This document shows, piece by piece, positions 1-6,263 of a stretch of 6,383 nucleotides of DNA. The stretch lies in assembly GCA_021802375.1 (NCBI GenBank), contig JAKAAL010000258.1:1-6383 (forward strand), given 5' to 3'. The notes below the pieces were generated by a model. The model worked only from the letters and a program-made list of their open reading frames with translations. It searched no databases and was not told the origin of the DNA. The translations under genes and the position numbers were made by a program. The first letter of the stretch is position 1. Each line of letters starts with the position of its first letter. The DNA comes from Bacillota bacterium. Its GTDB lineage: Bacteria > Bacillota_E > Sulfobacillia > Sulfobacillales > Sulfobacillaceae.

Positions 1-591
1 ATCTTGGGCGATCCCAGCCACGTCGCTGTCATTGCCAACGGTGACAGTTTTCCCAATGCCCTCTCCGTGGCCCCGATCGCGGCCAGCCAGGGCTGGCCCC
101 TGTTTTTGGCCAATGGCCAGAGTAGGCCCACGCCGCTGACTCCGTCGACGGTAAAGGCATTGAAAAATCTTTCGGTCACCTCGGTCTACGTGGTGGGGGA
201 CACCACCGAGATCTCGAACGCCATTGAAAAACAACTGGCTGCGCTGAACATCCACAGTGTGCGCATCCAAGGCACGCCCGCTGCCGGCCCCGTCTATGGA
301 ACGAATTTAGCCGTGCTGCAGTACTTTGCCAGCAAGATCTCCTTGACCCATCTCTATGTGGCCACGGGCGGCGATTTCCCGGATGCCCTCACGGCCGCGC
401 CGATCGCGGCCAGAACCCATTCAGCCGTGCTCCTGATCCCCGGAACGAGTGCCCTGCCGAGCCAGGAAACGAGTTGGCTTTCCAGCAAAACCGGGCAAGT
501 GGGCGTCGCCGATATCGTTGGCGGCACAGCCGCCATTACCACCTCCTACGCCAACGGCGTAGCCACCAGCCTCGGGATTTCCCCTTCTTAA
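1..591 (+). CDS. Cell-wall-binding repeat (CWB2) surface protein, C-terminal part
   Basis: The frame is open to the left window edge and ends at TAA (589-591), so this is the 3' part of a longer gene; the TTG at position 4 is not taken as a start because no start region is visible. The readable 196 codons contain two CW_binding_2-type repeats. Each has the hallmark 'FP(N/D)AL..APIAA' segment: SFPNALSVAPIAA at about residues 15-27 and DFPDALTAAPIAA at about 124-136 (counting from base 4). Each is followed by a hydrophobic strand and a VYVVGD or DIVGGT strand-turn typical of the family. In Clostridioides difficile Cwp proteins, three such repeats form a module that anchors proteins non-covalently to a wall polymer; a third repeat and any functional domain would lie upstream of the window. 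There is no cysteine, as expected for an exported protein. The gene converges on the protease operon, whose last gene also ends in CWB2-like repeats. The wall ligand and the N-terminal activity are unknown. Confidence 0.92.
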   Translation: MLGDPSHVAVIANGDSFPNALSVAPIAASQGWPLFLANGQSRPTPLTPSTVKALKNLSVTSVYVVGDTTEISNAIEKQLAALNIHSVRIQGTPAAGPVYGTNLAVLQYFASKISLTHLYVATGGDFPDALTAAPIAARTHSAVLLIPGTSALPSQETSWLSSKTGQVGVADIVGGTAAITTSYANGVATSLGISPS

Positions 592-719
592 AAGCCTCGA
601 CGGAGGAAAAGAGCACTACCGGATCGCGGTAGTGCTCTTTGCATGCAAATCCCTACATCGTTCCGTCCATCGCTGATAACGCTCTTTCGGCAAAGAACAG
701 CACGGCATCTGGCCCTACG
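592..719. other. Convergent intergenic spacer
   Basis: This 128-bp spacer lies between the stop of the CWB2 gene and the stop of the protease gene. Apart from the terminator hairpin at 608-640 it holds a weak imperfect stem around 681-702 (CTTT/AAAG core) without a T-run. I see no gene or other signal in it. Confidence 0.6.
608..640. terminator. Bidirectional hairpin terminator between convergent genes
   Basis: AAAGAGCACTACC (608-620) pairs perfectly with GGTAGTGCTCTTT (628-640). One more G-C pair (621/627) gives a 14-bp stem with a 5-nt loop (622-626). The arm starts 17 nt after the stop of the CWB2 gene on the plus strand and 79 nt after the protease stop on the minus strand. The outer A/T pairs supply the U-tract: three T on the plus strand and four on the minus strand. 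Both tracts are short, so termination may be incomplete or factor-assisted. The position between two convergent stop codons makes a shared terminator the best reading. Confidence 0.75.
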
Positions 720-3700
720 CTATTTCGTGATGAGTGGGGTCAAGGTCTTGGCCAACTGGGCCACTAGGGGCGCCTTTAAACCTAGGGTGAAGAGATTTTG
801 GACATGCGCGCGAAAGAGGTGGGAAAGATAGGTTTGGGTGCTTTCCGGCACCGCCTTTGATCCCACCGGGACCAGCGCCGAAGGCCAACTAGCTGCGAGC
901 TCGGCGGTAAGAACGGCTAAGGCTGGCACGTTAATCAAGCTTGGGTTCACCGCCACAATGTCTCCCGGCCCAGCCCGATCCAGTCCATCCACCTGCAAAA
1001 GCGTACTAAGGTCAGAGCGGGTGGAAATGTCCGTTACCCGAAGATGATCCGACTTGGACCAAGTCGGGGCTCCAATCGTCCACAGGACTTTTTGCCCCGA
1101 GAGAAAATGAAGAGTGGTCGTGGGAAGCTTGCCGGAACCTATCATCAACAGGCCGAGGTGGCGATGGCTGGCCAACGCCGCCGAAGCAATCTGGGTGGTA
1201 AGCGGGGAACGCACGGAAAGCAGCACCACCCCGTGGTGCCCCGCGTCTTGAGCGGCCGTTTGGGCAACATCTAAAAATAGAGACGTGATCGAGGGATTCC
1301 ACAGTTTTCCAGCGATGGTAATATTCTGAGGAAGTCTCAGTCCAGAGGCGGTAAGATTTCCCACCAGCAGCACCCGGGTCACTTTCAAGCGCCGCAAGTC
1401 GATGAGGGTTGCCGAAGCCAGGGCGCCGTGGCGGTTGGCAAAAAGGAGTGGGCCATGGACGGCTTCAGCCAAGGCTACGGTGGCCATCACCAGTTTCGGG
1501 GACAGCGTGGGATCCACGGTGATCACCGCCGTCGACGAAGCAGGCGGTGTGGGAAAAAGTGCGTTGACGAGCGAATCCGCACTCAGTCCGTTGAGTCCAA
1601 AAGCGTGCACAAAGGGTGGGGAAGCCGATTTTCTAGCCGTCCAAGTCGCGGTCAAAGCTTTCGGTTGAATGAGCGAACGGCCGCCAATTTGGGCGCTTAG
1701 ACGCAAACGATACTTGCCAGCTTGACGAGACACCACAAAAAATGTGGCTTGGCCGCGTGGATTGGTGTTGGCGACGGCCCCCAGGCCTGCCGCCGTTCCA
1801 TTAATCGAAATCGAGGGACCGGCGGGAGCCATGCGCACGGCCACGCCGGCGGCACTAGCCGCCTTGCCCCCTCGGTTTTTTAGCTGGACCACGACCGAGA
1901 GCGGTTTGCCAACCTGCGCTTGCTTAAGGCGGCTGGATACGGCGAGACTAGTTACGGCATCCTCTTGCCAATAGCGGTCTACGACCACCGATCCCAATCC
2001 GGCCACGGGATTCCACCCTGGCCCCGCTTGGTACACGGCATTTCCCCCATGCGTGACCGGATCGAAGGAGCTCGGATCTTGACGATAGGTGGCATACAGG
2101 GTGGGATTCATGAAGCCCTGGCGGCCGTCTAGGACGGCCATATCGGCCACCCATCCACCCCACGTTGGCGTCGACGCGCTGGTCCCGGCCATCCCCTCCC
2201 AGGCTCCGCGATCGACGGCGGCGTAATAGGGCTCCGCCGCCAAGAAGGCCACGTCAGGCACGCCCCGGCCAGTCGCCGCACTGCCCACGATGCCCTTTTG
2301 CCATGACGGCACCCCTTGGATCCGGCTATATCCTCCGCCGGATCCGTCGATTTGGCTGTCCCACAACCCGTCCGGACTCCATGCCCACTGACTTTGAATG
2401 GCCGAGGTGGTCGGGTTGAGGCCAAGCTGGGTCCCCCCCACCGCCGTGACCCAGGTACTGGACGCCGGCCAATTCACGTCGGGCGTACTGCTGTTGGGGT
2501 TGCCGTAGGGCCCAGAGTCACCGGATCCAGCCACAAAGGTGATGCCTTCCAGACTCCCCTCGGCCATGAGCGTGTTCCATATCGACAGGTGACGTGCAGA
2601 TATCGAACTTTCCGGTTCCACCGCACTAATGCTAAACACGGACACGACATCTTGACTGACTGCGGACGCCACGGTATCCGTAATCGATCCCTTAGGCGGG
2701 ACCAAGTAGAGATCCAAGGTGGCCCCGGGAGCGGAAGACACGGATCGTTCCATGTCCAGCATAAGTTCTCCATGCCATCCCGATACCACCTTCGACTCGC
2801 CGCCATCCACGGGAATCACCTGAACTTTGGATTGAGGCAAATGATAGCGCTTTTCAAACGTAGTCAGGTCCGACAGGGTCGGGCTGGAATCGCCAAAGAT
2901 GCCGATATGCATCCCCTTGCTTTTGGCCGCGGCGGCCACCAGACTTTGGGCATGATAGGCCGTATTGACCTGACTCGGGCTAAGATTATTGCTCTCCACG
3001 GTCGGTCCGGTCCACGACAATCCGCTAATGGTGGCGTTATACGTTGTGTTTCCACTGGACACCGCGATCTGCCAGGGACCTTTATAAGGAGAAGACGAGG
3101 ACAGCACCAGCACATCGCTTCCCGACTTATTCAAGGTCAGGTTGCCATTCAGATCGCTCACCTGGTAGCTCGATAACGACGCTTTGGGGCTGGGGTTCGC
3201 CGAAAGGTCCCAGCCCTTCAAGGGATAGCGGGAGGTAGGGTTGACGACAGACACCGTCACTAAGATATTTTGGCCGGTGGGCACCGACGTCGGACCTTGG
3301 GCGGACACGGACACGTTATGGCTACTGCTGGCCACACGCACCGCCACGGGCTTACGCCGTCTAGAGAGCATAGGAGCCGTGCGATATGCGGGAGCGGCCA
3401 AATCACTAATGTAGCGGACCGACTCCGCCAACACGCCGGATAGGGCGAGCGGTTTGGTTTCGACGCCGCGCCCTTGGCGATTTTGGCGAAGATCGGCCGC
3501 CCAGGCGCGGTCGACTTGCCCCACGGTCCCGGCCACACGAATACCGAGGCCAAGGCCGGTGGAACCCTCTAAGCGAAAGCCTTCTTGTCGAAGGCTCTGC
3601 TTCACGGAGCTCAATTCACTATGGGGGGGCGAAAATGCCTTGGCCACCTGAGCCCTGGTCCAAAAATGATGGTAATGGGGAGACCCCGGCTGCGAGACCG

Positions 3701-3932
3701 CCGCGGCTAAGGCATTTAACTTGCGAAGATTGGGCGGGGCCAGGTAGACCACCCCGCTCCAAGGTGTGGAGGCCTTGAGCGGAGCCATGCTTTTCGCTTG
3801 ACGAGAAGATATCGGGTGCGCAGCCATCCATACGGAAAGCCGTGTCGGAGCGGGCCCGTAGGTCCATCCACTGGTAATGGCCATGCCAAAGGCAGAGGCC
3901 ACGGCGACTCGCATCCACCTCATTGGTCTCAC
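720..3932 (-). CDS. Secreted S53 (sedolisin/kumamolisin-type) serine-carboxyl protease with Ig-like domains and CWB2-like wall-binding tail
   Basis: Precursor of a secreted endopeptidase, 1070 residues, about twice the usual length of a kumamolisin precursor. Domains in order: signal peptide (Arg at 2, 5, 8; hydrophobic 9-23); pro-kumamolisin activation domain (about 50-185, with the 'SPHYHHFWT' region); Ser/Thr/Asn-rich beta domain, Ig-like (about 195-310); S53 catalytic domain (about 317-655); second Ig/CARDB-like domain (about 660-768); three degenerate CW_binding_2 repeats of about 95 residues (about 775-1067). The catalytic Glu389 and Asp393 lie in 'GELMLD', the oxyanion Asp472 in 'SGDSG' and the nucleophile Ser585 in 'GTSAST'; 'GGGYS' and 'GRGVPDV' also match the family. 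Two oddities: Ala437 stands where kumamolisin has a Trp ('SISW'), and Asn641 replaces the usual Asp of the C-terminal calcium site ('GPGWD'). There is no cysteine. GTG start: it overlaps the propeller stop by 4 nt and has GAGG 6 nt upstream; the ATG at codon 4 is too far from that site. The enzyme is probably active but the substrate is unknown. Confidence 0.96.
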   Translation of the reverse strand: MRPMRWMRVAVASAFGMAITSGWTYGPAPTRLSVWMAAHPISSRQAKSMAPLKASTPWSGVVYLAPPNLRKLNALAAAVSQPGSPHYHHFWTRAQVAKAFSPPHSELSSVKQSLRQEGFRLEGSTGLGLGIRVAGTVGQVDRAWAADLRQNRQGRGVETKPLALSGVLAESVRYISDLAAPAYRTAPMLSRRRKPVAVRVASSSHNVSVSAQGPTSVPTGQNILVTVSVVNPTSRYPLKGWDLSANPSPKASLSSYQVSDLNGNLTLNKSGSDVLVLSSSSPYKGPWQIAVSSGNTTYNATISGLSWTGPTVESNNLSPSQVNTAYHAQSLVAAAAKSKGMHIGIFGDSSPTLSDLTTFEKRYHLPQSKVQVIPVDGGESKVVSGWHGELMLDMERSVSSAPGATLDLYLVPPKGSITDTVASAVSQDVVSVFSISAVEPESSISARHLSIWNTLMAEGSLEGITFVAGSGDSGPYGNPNSSTPDVNWPASSTWVTAVGGTQLGLNPTTSAIQSQWAWSPDGLWDSQIDGSGGGYSRIQGVPSWQKGIVGSAATGRGVPDVAFLAAEPYYAAVDRGAWEGMAGTSASTPTWGGWVADMAVLDGRQGFMNPTLYATYRQDPSSFDPVTHGGNAVYQAGPGWNPVAGLGSVVVDRYWQEDAVTSLAVSSRLKQAQVGKPLSVVVQLKNRGGKAASAAGVAVRMAPAGPSISINGTAAGLGAVANTNPRGQATFFVVSRQAGKYRLRLSAQIGGRSLIQPKALTATWTARKSASPPFVHAFGLNGLSADSLVNALFPTPPASSTAVITVDPTLSPKLVMATVALAEAVHGPLLFANRHGALASATLIDLRRLKVTRVLLVGNLTASGLRLPQNITIAGKLWNPSITSLFLDVAQTAAQDAGHHGVVLLSVRSPLTTQIASAALASHRHLGLLMIGSGKLPTTTLHFLSGQKVLWTIGAPTWSKSDHLRVTDISTRSDLSTLLQVDGLDRAGPGDIVAVNPSLINVPALAVLTAELAASWPSALVPVGSKAVPESTQTYLSHLFRAHVQNLFTLGLKAPLVAQLAKTLTPLITK

Positions 3933-5341
3933 ATTAAACCTCGCTTCATGGTAGCCACATCCGACGAGCGGACCCCACGCCCTGGGGAACGGGCAAGGGA
4001 CACGGGACCGCCCGTGGCCGTGGAAGGTGTCGACGCTTCGGTCAAATTTGGCAGGAGATCGCTTGCATGGAGGTGGTATCCTCCGGCCAACCCTGGCGCT
4101 AAGCGTCCTAAAGGCAGAGCCAACACTGCCCGAGGAGTCGATAGATACAAGCTCTTACCCACTAAAATCAGCATCTGTGCGGCCATAGTCGGCGCGATCT
4201 TCCGAAAATATTGTATTTGACCGGATTGCTGGTTAAGATCCCATACCACCCCGTATTGATCGGCGACGATGACTTGGCCGGCGATAGGCAGTGGGCTGGT
4301 CACCGGCGGCTCCTGTCCCAGTTGGTTTTGCCAAAGCAGATTTCCCGTGGGAGCGTTTAAGGCATACAGCGTATCCGTGAGCGCGCTCGCCAAGTAGACC
4401 GTGTGGTCCGCCGTCACGGCCATGCCAGCATGCATCGCTTGGTCCATGGGCAATACAAACACCCCTAAGCTCCTCTGCCAGAGTACTTTTCCTGTGGTGA
4501 GGGTCAATGCCTCCATGCCTAAGACTCCGGCACGCTGCGACAGGCGGGGAAGGTATATGCTCGTTCCCGATATTGCCGGGATGCCGAAGCGAAATCCAGG
4601 TTGGAGACGATCCGTCCATAGCAACTGTCCTCGAATAAGATTAAAGAAATATTGCCGGTACGGATGGCCACCTCCAATCAGGAGATTCGATCCTTGAGCC
4701 AATACCGAATGGATATCCGAGAGCCCAGAGATAGCATAGCTCTTCATTTCTCCGCCCGTTCGCATGCTACGTCCTACCACGTTGTCGCCGTTTAGCAGCC
4801 AGAGAAGTCCTTGGGCAAAAACCAGCTTCACCCCGGGGCGAACCCTCGTGCTCCACAGCACCTGTCCGCTAGCCGCTGCCACGGCCACGACCTTGGGTCT
4901 GGACCCCGACTCCAAAAAAGCCACCGTGCCCCCAACAATGATCAAGGGGGCCACGACAGGACCGCTAAAGGCGCGCCTCCAAATCTCTCGACCATCTTTG
5001 GCGCTCATCGCAATCAACTGATGGGAGGAGGCGCCAATGCCATAAACTCGTCCCGACACGACGCGCATGGCTCGAAGGCTTACCCCTTGGTGCTGCCACG
5101 AGGAGTCCCAATAGGCATTAAGACCGTGCTCCAGCACAATCCGGTGACTGGGATTAAAGCCCGCCATGGTCGAGGCGGAGGCACCATAGGGGGTAAAGTT
5201 CCAGGGAGCCATCCAGACCCACGTCATGGCCGCTAACAGCCCCCCAATCGTCAGCCAGCGCCAGCGCTGCCACCGATGGCGGCGCCGCCCGCGTTGGCTC
5301 GACACCAACGATGCTCGTACCGCAGGGTTCAAACTGGTCAT
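3929..5341 (-). CDS. Membrane-anchored PQQ-repeat beta-propeller protein
   Basis: A 470-residue protein of the PQQ-like (BamB-type) propeller group, predicted to be held in the membrane with its propeller outside. A very basic cytoplasmic tail (about 17-28, 'GRRRHRW') precedes one hydrophobic segment (about 29-47), a signal-anchor topology. About seven blades follow, marked by 'G..LW' type turns: DGREIW (116), SGQVLW (158), TGGEMK (195), RGQLLW (237), TGKVLW (283), TGNLLW (332) and SGQIQY (373). The third and last are degenerate. The C-terminal 40 residues or so are a Ser/Thr/Pro/Gly-rich, probably disordered tail. There is no lipobox, no cysteine and no obvious quinoprotein dehydrogenase catalytic motif, so a binding or scaffold role is likelier than a redox enzyme. 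Start choice: ATG 5341 overlaps the NUDIX stop as ATGA and has GGGGA 10 nt upstream. An in-frame TTG at 5380 (adds 13 residues, AGAGG 4 nt upstream) is a weaker alternative. Its stop overlaps the protease start, so it may assist or regulate the protease; that is inference. Confidence 0.92.
   Translation of the reverse strand: MTSLNPAVRASLVSSQRGRRRHRWQRWRWLTIGGLLAAMTWVWMAPWNFTPYGASASTMAGFNPSHRIVLEHGLNAYWDSSWQHQGVSLRAMRVVSGRVYGIGASSHQLIAMSAKDGREIWRRAFSGPVVAPLIIVGGTVAFLESGSRPKVVAVAAASGQVLWSTRVRPGVKLVFAQGLLWLLNGDNVVGRSMRTGGEMKSYAISGLSDIHSVLAQGSNLLIGGGHPYRQYFFNLIRGQLLWTDRLQPGFRFGIPAISGTSIYLPRLSQRAGVLGMEALTLTTGKVLWQRSLGVFVLPMDQAMHAGMAVTADHTVYLASALTDTLYALNAPTGNLLWQNQLGQEPPVTSPLPIAGQVIVADQYGVVWDLNQQSGQIQYFRKIAPTMAAQMLILVGKSLYLSTPRAVLALPLGRLAPGLAGGYHLHASDLLPNLTEASTPSTATGGPVSLARSPGRGVRSSDVATMKRGLM
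3939..3942 (-). promoter_or_regulatory. Ribosome binding site of the protease gene
   Basis: On the minus strand GAGG (3942-3939) sits 6 nt before the GTG at 3932, inside the last codons of the propeller gene. This decides the start in favour of the GTG that overlaps the preceding TGA (GTGA, 3932-3929). The next ATG (3923) would be 15 nt from this site. The arrangement indicates translational coupling of the protease to the propeller gene. Confidence 0.7.
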
Positions 5342-6147
5342 TCGGCCATCATCCCCGTCGATCGCGCTCGGCCTAGGCAAAGTTCCTCTGCCGTGAGGAG
5401 GCGGCGAAGATAACGAGGGCCCACATCGCCCAAGGCATGGAGGCGTGCCATTCCACGCTCTCCCCAGGGGATAGCCAGGATCCCTTCCAGCTCGGTCGTC
5501 CGACCGTGCGCCCGCTCGACGTCAAGAAACGCCTCAATTCGCGCTTGAAAGTCCGACCACGGCCGGAGCACGTCGTAGGCCACCACGACCGCTACCCCGC
5601 CGTGGGGATCCACCGTGGCACCCACGGCGCCACGCTCGCGCAAGATCTCATCGTGGCGGTCTACGCCGATTTCCTCCAACATTTCCCGGTTGGCCGAAAC
5701 CTCGGCGCAAAACATCGCGTCTTTCACGTCGCTCGGAATAGCGGTACCTCCAATACACTGCAAGCGTCCCGGACGCTCCGTCCTAGAACTCATCTTGCAA
5801 ATCACTAGCGAGCCATCGTCCAAGATCGGCAGCGCCGCAGCAAAAATTGGACGTATCGCCATCTCCGGCAAGCCGCTCGGATGCCGCCTAGCGTAAAGAA
5901 AATGCGCATAGTCGGTAAAGGCAGCCGTGACGCAGACGGTGGTGCCCACATGCACCTGGCATGCCGCGAGTACCGGCCCCCGAAAAAACTGGGGTGAGAC
6001 CGGTTTAATTTCGTCATGCCAAAAAGCATCCACCCGCCGCTCCCAGTCTCCCGACCAACGAATAGGTCGCGACTGGACTTCGATGCGAAGCCGATCCCGA
6101 GGAACCCACGCGACGGATGACAAGTCGGTGCCTAGTTTCTTGGCCAT
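5338..6147 (-). CDS. NUDIX hydrolase with N-terminal extension, NUDT22-like layout
   Basis: A 269-residue cytoplasmic protein, first gene of the operon. The core of the Nudix box is clear: R154-E155-M-L-E158-E159-I-G161-V, the metal-binding helix for cleaving a nucleoside diphosphate linked to another moiety. The conserved Gly pair (133-134) is about 6 residues further from this helix than in the standard box, and the usual Glu eight residues before the Arg is Phe146. It may therefore be a divergent family with a longer loop. The N-terminal half (about 20-105) contains 'FFRGPV' and 'TDYAHFLYARR', followed by the strand 'DDGSLVICKMSSRTE'. This order resembles NUDT22-type UDP-sugar hydrolases, but that is a recalled resemblance and not a search result. 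Six cysteines contrast with none in its operon partners. The start is ATG 6147, because GAGGAGG lies 6 nt upstream. The in-frame GTG at 6168 would place that site inside the coding sequence. The substrate is unknown. Confidence 0.92.
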   Translation of the reverse strand: MAKKLGTDLSSVAWVPRDRLRIEVQSRPIRWSGDWERRVDAFWHDEIKPVSPQFFRGPVLAACQVHVGTTVCVTAAFTDYAHFLYARRHPSGLPEMAIRPIFAAALPILDDGSLVICKMSSRTERPGRLQCIGGTAIPSDVKDAMFCAEVSANREMLEEIGVDRHDEILRERGAVGATVDPHGGVAVVVAYDVLRPWSDFQARIEAFLDVERAHGRTTELEGILAIPWGERGMARLHALGDVGPRYLRRLLTAEELCLGRARSTGMMAE

Positions 6148-6153
6148 GGCGTG

Positions 6154-6160
6154 CCTCCTC
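6154..6160 (-). promoter_or_regulatory. Strong ribosome binding site of the NUDIX gene
   Basis: GAGGAGG (6160-6154, minus strand) is a near-perfect anti-16S match ending 6 nt before the ATG at 6147. It fixes the NUDIX start and is the strongest ribosome binding site seen in the operon, consistent with this being the first cistron. Confidence 0.85.
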
Positions 6161-6248
6161 ATAGCCACACGCTGATCCGTGCAACCCTATCCAACCATCT
6201 GAAATCCAGATCGAATGAAAATCCGATGACAATCTTGGTGCTTTATCC

Positions 6249-6254
6249 ATTATA
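6249..6254 (-). promoter_or_regulatory. Probable -10 element of the operon promoter
   Basis: The minus strand reads TATAAT (6254-6249), the exact sigma-70/SigA consensus, in a locally AT-rich stretch. It lies about 100 nt upstream of the NUDIX ATG, with a transcription start expected near 6242. No good -35 hexamer is present at 15-18 bp (GATGTA at 17 bp is a poor match), and there is no TGn extension. The promoter may depend on an activator or use another sigma factor. The predicted leader of about 95 nt contains one short hairpin (ATCTG/CAGAT, 6197-6211) and no riboswitch that I recognise. Confidence 0.5.
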
Positions 6255-6263
6255 CGTCCAAAT

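Noticed and set aside
392..410. Perfect GGCCGCG/CGCGGCC inverted repeat
   Set aside because: It lies within the conserved CWB2 coding segment (DALTAAPIAA) and is explained by Ala-rich GC codons.
681..702. Imperfect stem downstream of the protease stop as a second terminator
   Set aside because: The stem is about 6 bp with a wobble pair and has no following T-run. The 14-bp stem at 608-640 is a far better candidate.
2316..3176. A 286-codon open frame on the plus strand inside the protease gene
   Set aside because: It is fully antisense to the S53 catalytic domain, is rich in Arg, His and Gly as antisense frames of GC-rich genes are, and shows no recognisable domain. The minus-strand frame carries all catalytic motifs.
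3798..4220. A 140-codon open frame on the plus strand across the propeller/protease junction
   Set aside because: It is antisense to two well-supported genes, with a Pro/Arg/Gly-rich sequence without domain features.
4811..5236. A 141-codon plus-strand open frame antisense to the propeller gene
   Set aside because: Composition is typical of an antisense shadow; the propeller repeats are clear on the other strand.
5342..5380. TTG at 5380 as the propeller start
   Set aside because: It needs a rare start codon and a 43-nt overlap with the NUDIX gene. The ATG at 5341 gives the same 4-nt overlap geometry as the next junction. It is not fully excluded, because AGAGG lies 4 nt upstream of the TTG.
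6148..6168. GTG at 6168 as the NUDIX start
   Set aside because: The GAGGAGG site would then lie inside the coding sequence. The ATG at 6147 has this site at ideal spacing.
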